Shown here: positions 18,159 through 25,977 of the stretch, one piece after another
Layout: each line of letters opens with the position of its first letter
Numbering within the stretch: position 1 is the stretch's first letter
From: Massilia antarctica
GTDB taxonomy: Bacteria; Pseudomonadota; Gammaproteobacteria; Burkholderiales; Burkholderiaceae_D
Direction of reading: 5' to 3'
Assembly: GCF_015689335.1 (NCBI RefSeq)
Contig: NZ_CP065053.1
Coordinates: 7,368,406-7,432,405, forward strand
DNA length: 64,000 nucleotides
Translations under genes and position numbers: made by a program
Notes under the pieces: generated by a model
The model's database searches: none
Told to the model about the DNA's origin: nothing
The model's input: the letters and a program-made list of their open reading frames with translations, nothing else

Positions 18159-18465
18159 TTGCTGTCATCCTTTCAAGGACGATAGCTTAAACTACCCCGT
18201 GGCCACTGTCTCAAAATGTGGATCCACTATATACCGCTCTCATCAGTTATTTGTTGGTTGCACTGTTCAACGAGTCCAACCGTGTGAAACGGACCCTGTG
18301 GGATTGCCTTTGCTTCGTCCGCGCAACCCTATTTCAACGTACGGACACCGAAGATTTACATGATCGCCGACGACGACAAGCGGCGCACGAATTCGCAGAA
18401 ATTCAAGGATGCCTCTTCTCGTGAGCGCGTCAAGAAAATTATTCCGGACGACAGTGCGTCTGCGC

Positions 18466-18786
18466 GGGAATGACGATTTTGAAGCTTGTGGTCAGAAAAA
18501 CGCTGAACCTAACGCCATTGAGTCCAAAAGGCAGTTCCTGGAGGCGGGAACCCAATTTCGTAGATCAGCCAGTGGCTACAGCGCAAACTTGGGTGGAACG
18601 CATGCGTTCCCGCCTGCGCGGGAACGACGTGTTTAGGGTTACTGGCACCCGCCAAGCACGCCGCAATCGGCACAATCGCCCATCATCGAGCGGCTCCCTG
18701 CGGCAGCATTCCTCGCGCAATGGTAAGCTCTTGTTTTTTGATAAACACGCATCGCGGTCCCCCTGCGAGCCACGTAGAAAGCTTCC
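18466..18786. repeat. Repeat-rich intergenic region upstream of the aldehyde dehydrogenase (copy 3 at 18541-18629)
   Basis: Holds the right half of the palindrome split by the IS4 element (GCGGGAATGACG) and a third diverged copy of the dispersed repeat (GAGGCGGGAACCCAATTTCG, AGCCAGTGGCTAC, AACTTGGGTGG, then GCGTTCCCGCCTGCGCGGGA). No gene is seen. The remaining ~150 bp up to 18786 must hold the promoter of the next gene; no clear boxes stand out. Confidence 0.65.
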
Positions 18787-20217
18787 ATGAAACAGAACTA
18801 TATCAACGGCGCCTGGGTCGACGGCGCTTCGTCGTCCGCCAATATCAATCCCTCGAACACCACCGACATCATCGGCCACTACGCCCAGGCCGACGCGCAG
18901 CAAACCGAGCTGGCGATCGCCGCCGCCGCTGCCGCCGCGCCCGGCTGGGCCCTGTCCAACATCCAGATGCGCGCCGATGCGCTCGACAAGATCGGCAGCG
19001 AAATCCTGGCCCGCAAAGAAGAGCTCGGCACCCTGCTCTCGCGCGAGGAAGGCAAGACCCGTCCGGAAGGCATCGGCGAAGTCGCCCGCGCCGGCGCCAT
19101 CTTCAAATTCTTCGCCCAGGAATGCCTGCGCCTGCGCGGCGACAAGCTGCCGTCCGTGCGTCCCAACCTCGACGTGGAAGTCACGCGCGAGCCGGTCGGC
19201 GTGGTCGGCATCATCGCGCCGTGGAATTTCCCGATTGCAATTCCCTCCTGGAAAATCGCGCCGGCACTGGCCTACGGCAACTGCGTGCTGATCAAGCCGG
19301 CCGAACTGGTGCCCGCCAGCGTCTGGGCCCTGACCGAAATCATCAGCCGCGCCGGCCTGCCGCCTGGTGTGTTCAACCTGGTGATGGGCCGCGGCAAGGT
19401 GGTCGGCCAGGCTTTCCTGCATGACCGCCGGGTCAACGCGATCAGCTTCACCGGGTCGGCCGCGACCGGCGCAAAGGTGGCGTCCGCCGCCATCGGGCGC
19501 ATGGCCAAGGTGCAGATCGAAATGGGCGGCAAGAATCCGCTGATCGTCCTCAACGACGCCGACCTCGCCACCGCCGTCAACTGCGCGGTGCAGGGGTCGT
19601 TCTTCTCGACCGGCCAGCGCTGCACGGCATCGAGCCGCCTGATCGTCGAAAAAGGCATCTACCCGGCATTCGTGGCCGCCATGCGCGACAAGCTGGCCAC
19701 ATTGAAAGTTGGCGACGCGCTCGGCGACGGCATCGACATCGGCCCCGTGGTCGACCAGAGCCAGCTCGATCAGGATATGGAATACATCGGCATCGGCCGC
19801 GAGGAAGGTGCGACCCTGGCCTTCGGCGGCGAGCGGGTGGCATGCGCGACGCCGGGCTTCTTCCTGCGTCCGACCCTGTTTACCGATTGCAGCAACGACA
19901 TGCGCATCAGTCGCGAGGAAATCTTTGGCCCGGTCGGCATGGTGATCCCGGCCGACAGCTACGAGCATGCGCTGGCCATGGCCAACGATACCGAGTTCGG
20001 CCTGGCCAGCGGCATCGTCACCACCTCGCTCAAGTACGCGACCCACTTCAAGCGCCATGCCGAAGCGGGCATGGTGATGGTCAATGTGCCGACCGCGGGT
20101 GTCGACTACCATGTGCCGTTCGGCGGACGCAAGGGATCGAGCTACGGTTCGCGCGAACAAGGCACTTACGCGGCCGAGTTCTTCACCACTGTCAAAACCG
20201 CTTACTGCGGCGTGTAA
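18787..20217 (+). CDS. NAD(P)-dependent aldehyde dehydrogenase, likely 2,5-dioxovalerate (alpha-ketoglutaric semialdehyde) dehydrogenase
   Basis: 476 aa, the usual family length. The catalytic Cys is in GQRCTASSR (near residue 279), the general base Glu in VQIEMGGKNP, and the cofactor segment is FTGSAATGAKV; IIAPWNFPIAIPSWKIAPAL is the conserved Rossmann region. The C-terminal stretch (GVDYHVPFGGRKGSSYGSRE) is typical of the branch that oxidises alpha-ketoglutaric semialdehyde in pentose or hydroxyproline breakdown. No sugar-acid genes are adjacent, so the substrate call is tentative while the family call is firm. Confidence 0.85.
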   Translation: MKQNYINGAWVDGASSSANINPSNTTDIIGHYAQADAQQTELAIAAAAAAAPGWALSNIQMRADALDKIGSEILARKEELGTLLSREEGKTRPEGIGEVARAGAIFKFFAQECLRLRGDKLPSVRPNLDVEVTREPVGVVGIIAPWNFPIAIPSWKIAPALAYGNCVLIKPAELVPASVWALTEIISRAGLPPGVFNLVMGRGKVVGQAFLHDRRVNAISFTGSAATGAKVASAAIGRMAKVQIEMGGKNPLIVLNDADLATAVNCAVQGSFFSTGQRCTASSRLIVEKGIYPAFVAAMRDKLATLKVGDALGDGIDIGPVVDQSQLDQDMEYIGIGREEGATLAFGGERVACATPGFFLRPTLFTDCSNDMRISREEIFGPVGMVIPADSYEHALAMANDTEFGLASGIVTTSLKYATHFKRHAEAGMVMVNVPTAGVDYHVPFGGRKGSSYGSREQGTYAAEFFTTVKTAYCGV

Positions 20218-20578
20218 GATCGTTCTTCCCTGCCCTTGCGCGCGGCCTCGCCGCCGTGCAGGGCATCGCTCACCGGGCGAACGGCAGCGCGGTGCCACCC
20301 TGCCGCGCGCTGCTCGACACCGTGCGGTTGGCGCCCACGCCGGCGGCACGGCGCGCGGCAAAGCCGACCATGACCAGCCCAAGGAGCAGCACCGCATAGG
20401 TGTCGGGCTCGGGCACGGCACTGGTCGGATCGAGCCGCAAGGCGTAGCACTGGCCACCCTTGCAGCCGGTGGCGGCGATCTGCTGCATGTCGTTGATGGC
20501 GCGCGCCTCTTGCAAGACCCAGCCGAAGGCCGGATCGATCAAGGTGTTGAGGTCGCGCAGGACGCCGTTTTCATATAG

Positions 20579-22245
20579 CCTGAATGTTTCATAAACTGCT
20601 GCCGCAGTGCCGGTTCGGCGATCCATGAGCTTCTCGGTGACGATCACGATGTCGCGGGCAATAGCCCGCCTACCCGATCAATCGGCATATCAAATGGAGC
20701 GGTATGAGGTTGATGTTGGCGACGGAGTGGTCAATTCTCGGCAGACCGGACGTGTCTTACTCAGGACGAGTTCAAGGACTTGGCGGGCGTTGCCAAATAC
20801 AGTCTTTCGGTCAACGTCTGCAGCAGATCTCTGACTGGACAGGCACTTGGTAAATGTAGAACGATCTTGTTCTTGCACTGCCTGACCTGCACGGCGATTT
20901 TGAACAGTTTGGAAATGACCGTTGATGGCTGCGCCTGCGACAGCGCGGTATGCCGCAGCCCTTCGGTGCGCAGTTGCTGGTGCAGGATGTAGGCCGCCGC
21001 GTGCAGCAACAGGCGCATGCAATTGGCGAGAAAGCTGGTGCAGGAGGTACGGTCGGCGGCGAGGTCATCCTTGAGATGCTTGATATAGTTTTCGGCCTGA
21101 CCGCGCGCGCAATAGATATCCTCGTACAACATACCGGCATCGAGTCCTGGCAGCGAGGTGACGATGAAGCGCGTGTTCTCGCCAAGGGCCATGACCTCGG
21201 CCTTGAGCAACACGCGCCAGGCTCTCGGCCAAGAACGCGCCTGGTAAGCAAATTCGTCGAACAGACGCACCGCATTGGGCACCACGTCCTGCGATTGTGC
21301 AGCCACCCACCGGTCAATGGCGCGAAGTCTGGTCGGCTCGGCCATCGCAAGGAGCTTGGGGTTGCAGGCGAAACCAAAAATGAAGTCCACGTTCGACATG
21401 CTGTCGATCAGGCTCATTAATTCAGGCCCGCTAAAATGTCCGTCGCCACGTACGAGAACATGAGTAGCGGGGAAGTGCTGACGAATCCGCGTCAGAACGC
21501 GCCGCATGATCATCGCGTTCTCTTCGCCAAATGGTCGCCTTCCGGGCCGCAGCACCGCCGCGATCAAGCCGCCCGACTGGCCGTCGAAAATCATCAGCGG
21601 CAAGTAGCAGGTCGAACCATAGTGGTGGTTGTAGAACGCCAGCGGCTGCTGGCCGTAGCACGCATCCTCGGAGTGATCCAGGTCGAGAATCAAGCTCTTT
21701 GGCGGGCTGGAAAAGCTGGCGATGAACTGTTCCACGAGCGCTTCGCTGACGCGGTAGATGTCCTGGCGACTGGCCGCATGTTCGAAGCGCGAGATCGTCG
21801 CCCCGGACGCCAGCGCGGCCTCGTCGTCGAACGGCAAACGGGCCGCGCCAAGTTTGAACATCGGGTCGTGGCGCAGGCTGTTCGCGTCATTGCCGTCTTC
21901 GTAACCGCAGCCGATCTGGTAGATGCGCTGTGTCAGAAGATCGTGATACGAATGGCTGACGTAACTCTGATGACGGCGGTCAGGCAAGGCCGCAGCGAGG
22001 CGCTTGGTCAAGCCAATCTGGAGGTCGACTCCGCGCAGCAAAACTGGACCGAGATCGGACGACAAACCCCCACCGGCGAAATCGGCGCGGACGCTGTGCG
22101 CGGGAATGGATGCAAAACGGAGCTGCTCTGGGGTAGAATTCATGTCGGGCAAGGTGGCGTTTTTGTTGACAGGGTAGGTTTCTAGATAACTCCCATTCTA
22201 TCAATCACTTACGGCATTCTTGCCCTTTTTTATGCAAAATTCAGG
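20579..22245 (-). mobile_element. IS1380-family insertion sequence (intact, 1667 bp)
   Basis: Inverted ends CCTGAATGTTTCATAAA (left) and, inward from the right, CCTGAATTTTGCATAAA. It is flanked by a 4-base duplication ATAG (20575-20578 and 22246-22249). It has one transposase gene on the minus strand. The element lies within the 3' part of the PEP-CTERM gene and in the same orientation. Confidence 0.9.
20761..22143 (-). CDS. IS1380-family transposase
   Basis: 460 aa from the ATG at 22143 (an in-frame TTG at 22152 is possible). DDE-type transposase_1380: LILDLDHSEDACYGQQ holds the first Asp, HVLVRGDGHFSGPELM the second, and YCARGQAENYIKHLKDDLAA the Glu region. No internal stop is visible, so the copy looks active. 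Confidence 0.93.
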   Translation of the reverse strand: MNSTPEQLRFASIPAHSVRADFAGGGLSSDLGPVLLRGVDLQIGLTKRLAAALPDRRHQSYVSHSYHDLLTQRIYQIGCGYEDGNDANSLRHDPMFKLGAARLPFDDEAALASGATISRFEHAASRQDIYRVSEALVEQFIASFSSPPKSLILDLDHSEDACYGQQPLAFYNHHYGSTCYLPLMIFDGQSGGLIAAVLRPGRRPFGEENAMIMRRVLTRIRQHFPATHVLVRGDGHFSGPELMSLIDSMSNVDFIFGFACNPKLLAMAEPTRLRAIDRWVAAQSQDVVPNAVRLFDEFAYQARSWPRAWRVLLKAEVMALGENTRFIVTSLPGLDAGMLYEDIYCARGQAENYIKHLKDDLAADRTSCTSFLANCMRLLLHAAAYILHQQLRTEGLRHTALSQAQPSTVISKLFKIAVQVRQCKNKIVLHLPSACPVRDLLQTLTERLYLATPAKSLNSS

Positions 22246-23346
22246 ATAGAAAAGCGCGCTGCACGCTGTCGCTGCTGCCTTCGCCGACGATCTGGCCCAG
22301 GTTATTGATGTCGAAGGCCATGCTGCCGGCTTCCTTGCCGCCCAGGGTGCCGAGGTCGCTCATCACACCGTTGACATACAGGAAGGCGTGCGGGATTGCG
22401 TGCCCGGACGGAAACTCCTCCTTGCTGCCGGCGTCGCCCACGACGGCGCCGCGGTCGTTGATCGCGTAACCCGTGCTGTACAGCCCGCCCAGGGTACCCA
22501 GGTCGGTCATCACCTCTCCGCTGTACAGGAAGGCGTGGTAGGGATGCTCGGGACCGCTGTCGCTGCTGACCGAGGACAGCCCGGTGACCTGGCCGGTATT
22601 GTTGACATCCAGCGCGCGGCTCATGTCGCCATTGGGCAAGGTGCCGATGTTGCGCATCACCCCGCCGGACATCAGGAATGCCCGCTCCAGGTCCTGTTCG
22701 GCCGGGTTGGCGGTGCTGGCGCTGCCGACGATGTCGCCCCGATGATTCACGCCGTAACCGCTACTGTAGGTGCCGCCCAAGGTGCCGAGATCGCGCATGC
22801 TGCCGTTGCCGTAGCTGAACGCGCGCTCCTGGCCGGCGCGGTTGGTCGAGGTGCCCACCACCATGCCGCCGTCATTGAGCGCGTTGGGGATGGTGTCGCC
22901 GCCGAAGGAACCCAGGTCCAGCGGCATGGCGCCGGTGTTGAGGAAGCCGCGCATCGTACCGCTGCTGTCGGTATAGGCGCCGAGCACGTGACCGCTCAGG
23001 TTGATGTCGCGCGCGCTGCTGCCGGCGACGCCGACCGTGGTGACGGTGTAGCGCGTCGCCGCCGGGGCTGCCAGCGGCAGCGCGAGGGCGGCAATCAGGA
23101 CCAGTCTGTTGCAATGCCGGGGGACGGACATGAAAGACTCCTTGACGGAAATCGGATGGGTTCGGCGAACATGAACCCGGCCCGGGCAGTGCGGCGTGGC
23201 GCGCGCATGGCCCGTTTCAAGAATAGGCCGGTGAGTGCGCGCGCGTCTGCGCCACATCAGGCGACGGCGGCACGCACACGCCGTCCCGATTGCGGAAAAG
23301 CCGGTGCGGCAGGCGGTTGCATTTCCTGAACCAAAGTTCACGGGCG

Positions 23347-23384
23347 AAAAAAAACCGCCCGGTTTCCAGCCGGGCGGTTTTTTT
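23347..23384 (-). terminator. Bidirectional rho-independent terminator downstream of ahpF
   Basis: Stem CCGCCCGG / CCGGGCGG (23355-23362 and 23370-23377), flanked by an A-run on the left and a T-run on the right, so it can end transcription from both sides. Confidence 0.9.
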
Positions 23385-23406
23385 GCGAAGCGACGGGTTG
23401 CTGAGA

Positions 23407-25014
23407 TCAGGCCGCCAGCGCTACTTCCTCTTCGTTGGCAACATTACTCACCACCGGTTGGCGAATCAGGTAGTCGAACGCACTGAGCGCGGCTTTCGAC
23501 CCTTCGCCCGCGGCGACCACGATCTGCTTGTACGGCACCGTGGTCACGTCGCCGGCGGCAAACACACCCGGCAGGCTGGTGTGGCATTTGGCATCGACAA
23601 CGATCTCGCCGTACTTGCTCAGTTCCAAAGTCCCTTTCAGGAATTCGGTATTCGGCACCAGGCCGATCTGCACGAACACGCCTTCCAGCGCCACGTGGTG
23701 ATCGGCTCCGGTGGCACGGTCCTTGTAAGCCATGCCGTTCACTTTCTGGCCGTCACCGGTAATCTCGGTGGTCTGGGCATTGACGTGGATGGTGACGTTC
23801 GACAGGCTCTTGAGCTTGTTGACCAGGACCGCATCGGCTTTCAGCGAATCGGCGAACTCGACCAGGGTCACGTGCTGGACGATGCCGGCCAGGTCGATGG
23901 CCGCTTCCACGCCGGAGTTGCCGCCGCCAATCACGGCCACGCGCTTACCTTTGAACAAGGGGCCGTCGCAGTGCGGGCAGTAGGCCACGCCCTTGTTCTT
24001 GTACTCGGCTTCGCCGGGCACGTTGACGTTGCGCCAGCGCGCGCCGGTCGAGACGATCACGCTGCGGGCCTTGAGCACGCCGCCGTTTTGCATGTGCACC
24101 TCGACCAGGCCGCCCGGGGTGGCGGCGGGAACGATGCGCTCGGCCCGCTGCAGGTTCATGATGTCGACTTCATAGTGCCGCACCTGCGCTTCGAGGGCGG
24201 CGGCGAATGTGGGGCCGTCCGTTTCCAGCACCGAGATGTAGTTCTCGATGGCCATGGTGTCGTTGACCTGGCCGCCGAAGCGCTCCGCCGCCACGCCGAC
24301 ACGGATGCCTTTGCGTGCCGCGTACACCGCTGCCGCCGCGCCGGCCGGGCCGCCGCCGACGATCAGCATGTCGAAGGCGGACTTGTGATTGAGTTTCTTG
24401 GCTTCACGTTCAGCCGAATTCACGTCGAGCTTGGCGACGAGTTCTTCCACGGTCATATGACCGGAGGTAAACATGGTGTCGTTCTTGAAGACCATCGGGA
24501 CCGCCATCACCTGGCGCGTTTCGACTTCCGATGGGAACAGGCCGCCATCGATGATCACGGTGCGGATCCTCGGATTGAAGACCGCCATCAGGGTCGCTGC
24601 CTGCACCACGTCCGGGCAATTGTGGCAGGACAGGGACATATACACGTCGAAATCGATTGCTTCGTCGAGCGCCTTGATGGCCTCGATCACTTCGGGTTCC
24701 ACTTTCGGCGGATGGCCGCCGGTCCACAGCAGGGCGAGCACCAGGGAGGTGAATTCATGGCCGAGCGGAATGGCGGCGAAGCGCACGCCGTGGGTTTCGC
24801 CTTCGCGGGCGATCACGAACGAAGGCTTGCGGCTATCGGTGCCCGACTCGTCGACACTGACTTTATCGGACAGGCTGCTGATCTCGGCCAGCAGTTCACG
24901 CAGTTCGGCACTTTTTTCGCTGTGATCGAGCGTTGCGATGAGACGAATCGGCGCGCGCAGGTTCTGCAAATAGCCTTGCAACTGGGTTTTGAGGGTCGTG
25001 TCAAGCATGTTCAT
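23407..25014 (-). CDS. ahpF: Alkyl hydroperoxide reductase subunit F
   Basis: 535 aa flavoprotein that passes electrons from NADH to AhpC. Visible in order: an N-terminal double-thioredoxin domain with the redox pair CHNC (SCHNCPDVV), an FAD site ([20 protein letters not shown]), the thioredoxin-reductase-type redox pair CPHC ([10 protein letters not shown]), an NAD site ([19 protein letters not shown]), and the C-terminal FAD motif ([20 protein letters not shown]). Length is slightly above the usual ~520. It lies 102 bp downstream of ahpC on the same strand, with a hairpin in between. Confidence 0.97.
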   Translation of the reverse strand: MNMLDTTLKTQLQGYLQNLRAPIRLIATLDHSEKSAELRELLAEISSLSDKVSVDESGTDSRKPSFVIAREGETHGVRFAAIPLGHEFTSLVLALLWTGGHPPKVEPEVIEAIKALDEAIDFDVYMSLSCHNCPDVVQAATLMAVFNPRIRTVIIDGGLFPSEVETRQVMAVPMVFKNDTMFTSGHMTVEELVAKLDVNSAEREAKKLNHKSAFDMLIVGGGPAGAAAAVYAARKGIRVGVAAERFGGQVNDTMAIENYISVLETDGPTFAAALEAQVRHYEVDIMNLQRAERIVPAATPGGLVEVHMQNGGVLKARSVIVSTGARWRNVNVPGEAEYKNKGVAYCPHCDGPLFKGKRVAVIGGGNSGVEAAIDLAGIVQHVTLVEFADSLKADAVLVNKLKSLSNVTIHVNAQTTEITGDGQKVNGMAYKDRATGADHHVALEGVFVQIGLVPNTEFLKGTLELSKYGEIVVDAKCHTSLPGVFAAGDVTTVPYKQIVVAAGEGSKAALSAFDYLIRQPVVSNVANEEEVALAA

Positions 25015-25033
25015 ATCCGTAAGAAAGTGCCTT

Positions 25034-25068
25034 GAATTAAAACCGGGAACCGTCGGGCGGGTTCCCGG
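25034..25068 (-). terminator. Hairpin between ahpC and ahpF, possible partial terminator
   Basis: A perfect 9-bp stem CCGGGAACC / GGTTCCCGG (25043-25051 and 25060-25068) is followed on the minus strand by TTTTAATTC. Such a site would stop some transcripts after ahpC or protect the ahpC mRNA end, giving more AhpC than AhpF. Confidence 0.7.
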
Positions 25069-25116
25069 TGCAGGAAAGGCAGCGCAAGGCGCCGCGCCCT
25101 TCCTGTTTGCTGCGAT

Positions 25117-25680
25117 TTAGATCTTGCCGACCAGGTCCAAGGATGGGGTCAGGGTCTTGGCGCCTTCGTTCCACTTGGCAGGGCATACCTGGCCTGGGTT
25201 GGCGGCGACGAACTGGGCAGCCTTGAGCTTGCGCAGGGTTTCCTTGACGTCGCGGGCGATGGCGTTGTCATGGATTTCCAGGGTCTTGATGACGCCTTCC
25301 GGATTGATGATGAAGGTGCCGCGCAGTGCCAGGCCTTCTTCTTCGATGTGCACGCCGAAAGCGCGGGTCAGGGTGTGGGTCGGATCGCCAACCAGCGGGA
25401 ACTTGGCCTGGCCGACGGCAGGCGAGGTTTCATGCCAGACTTTGTGCGAGAAGTGGGTGTCGGTGGTGACGATGTAGACTTCCGCGTTGGCTTTCTGGAA
25501 TTCGGCGTAGTTCTGGGCCGCATCTTCGACTTCGGTCGGGCAGTTGAAGGTGAATGCGGCAGGCATGAAAATGACGACCGACCACTTGCCCTTCATCGAC
25601 TCGTTCGAGACTTCAACAAATTTACCGTTGTGGAAAGCTTGGGTTTTGAAAACCGGAATTTGCGTATTGATCAGCGACAT
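25117..25680 (-). CDS. ahpC: Alkyl hydroperoxide reductase subunit C (typical 2-Cys peroxiredoxin)
   Basis: 187 aa, the standard length. Reduces peroxides, and is itself re-reduced by AhpF. The peroxidatic Cys is in FTFNCPTEVED and the resolving Cys in GQVCPAKW near the C-terminus. Start at 25680 (MSLINTQIPVFKTQ), with GAGGAT about 5 bases upstream, matches known AhpC N-termini; a longer frame to 25740 exists but lacks support. Confidence 0.97.
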   Translation of the reverse strand: MSLINTQIPVFKTQAFHNGKFVEVSNESMKGKWSVVIFMPAAFTFNCPTEVEDAAQNYAEFQKANAEVYIVTTDTHFSHKVWHETSPAVGQAKFPLVGDPTHTLTRAFGVHIEEEGLALRGTFIINPEGVIKTLEIHDNAIARDVKETLRKLKAAQFVAANPGQVCPAKWNEGAKTLTPSLDLVGKI

Positions 25681-25724
25681 GGGTATCCTCGTAGGTGAAT
25701 TTTGTGGGTTAAGAAAAACTATCG

Positions 25725-25795
25725 AATGAGAAGCTCTCATTGGTTATTATGATACGACAAGATGAGTCGAGCGCCTCATTGTTTGTATTAATGAG
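25725..25795 (-). promoter_or_regulatory. Palindromes upstream of ahpC, possible regulator sites
   Basis: AATGAGA-AGC-TCTCATT (25725-25741) and CTCATT-9-AATGAG (25775-25780, 25790-25795) share the half-site AATGAG/CTCATT, and another GATGAG lies between them. OxyR would be the expected ahpC regulator, but its ATAG-based spacing is not clearly present, so the regulator is left open. Confidence 0.4.
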
Positions 25796-25899
25796 GGTCA
25801 TTGGGAATTTTGTTTGGCAGGGGCCAGCGAGCGGGTCGAATTGACCGGTTTCCCCGCAGTTGAGGGCGCGGTTCGACGTCAGCGTTCGTTTCCGGATCG

Positions 25900-25930
25900 A
25901 AAAAAAGCCGCCCGGTGCGATCCGGGCGGC
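25900..25930 (-). terminator. Rho-independent terminator of the giant RTX gene
   Basis: Stem GCCGCCCGG / CCGGGCGGC (25907-25915 and 25922-25930), followed on the minus strand by seven T residues. It lies 47 bp after the RTX stop codon. Confidence 0.9.
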
Positions 25931-25977
25931 TTGTGGAGATGATGGAGCGGGTACGCGACCCGCTCCTGAGCAGTCAG

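Larger units (their letters stand above)
16806..18231 (-). mobile_element. IS3-family insertion sequence (intact, 1426 bp)
   Basis: Ends TAAAGTGGACCC (left) and, read inward from the right, TATAGTGGATCC, imperfect inverted repeats. It is flanked by a 3-base duplication TAC (16803-16805 and 18232-18234). It carries orfA and orfB on the minus strand with a frameshift site between them. Removing the element plus one TAC restores the interrupted IS4 reading frame, which fixes the ends independently. Confidence 0.88.
15820..18424 (+). pseudogene. IS4-family transposase, split by IS3 insertion
   Basis: The 5' part (15820-16805) and 3' part (18235-18424) join in frame, after removing the IS3 element and one TAC duplication, into a 391-residue transposase. 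DDE residues are visible: the first Asp in YLLDSTSLTL, the second in VFDKGYCDF, and Glu in the signature YKKRWAIELFFKWIKQ (Y-2-R-3-E-6-K of the IS4 family). At the junction the restored reading is VRIQILTALISYLLVALF. As it stands, the 5' part reads 13 extra residues into the IS3 end and stops at 16848, so the protein lacks about 60 C-terminal residues. Whether this product is active is unknown; the catalytic Glu is retained. Confidence 0.88.
15715..18457 (+). mobile_element. IS4-family insertion sequence, interrupted by an IS3-family element
   Basis: Terminal inverted repeats GCACTGCTGTCCGGAATAA (left) and, read inward from the right, GCACTGTCGTCCGGAATAA match at 17 of 19 bases. Both ends are flanked by the same 8 bases, GTCTGCGC (15707-15714 and 18458-18465), a target duplication of a size known in the IS4 family. 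Without the inner IS3 element and one copy of its 3-base duplication, the element is 1314 bp. Joining the outer flanks restores TTCCCGTCTGCGCGGGAA, a REP-like palindrome, so the element landed inside a palindromic repeat. Confidence 0.85.
20270..23131 (-). pseudogene. HAF-repeat PEP-CTERM protein, split by IS1380 insertion
   Basis: 5' part 23131-22246, 3' part 20574-20270. Removing the IS and one ATAG duplication joins them in frame into a 396-residue protein reading QRAFLYENGVLRDLNTL at the junction. It has a signal peptide (MSVPRHCNRLVLIAALALPL), about six HAF-type repeats (for example DLGTLGGLYSTGYAINDRG), and a C-terminal PEP-CTERM tag (VPEPDTYAVLLLGLVMVGFA followed by ARR), the sorting signal read by exosortase. 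The start at 23131 has AAGGAG 6 bases upstream. The 5' part now stops one Ser after the junction (AFLS), so the product would be secreted but lack the sorting tag. Confidence 0.88.

Noticed and set aside
16800..18235. Alternative IS3 ends with a 4-base duplication ATAC
   Set aside because: It would not restore the IS4 transposase frame; TAC does, and it also gives better inverted ends.
20270..20647. A separate 125-aa PEP-CTERM protein starting inside the IS1380 end
   Set aside because: It is the cut-off C-terminal part of the gene starting at 23131 plus IS end sequence, shown by the ATAG duplication and in-frame join.
25725..25795. OxyR site upstream of ahpC
   Set aside because: The ATAG-N7-CTAT spacing is not present; only other palindromes are seen.
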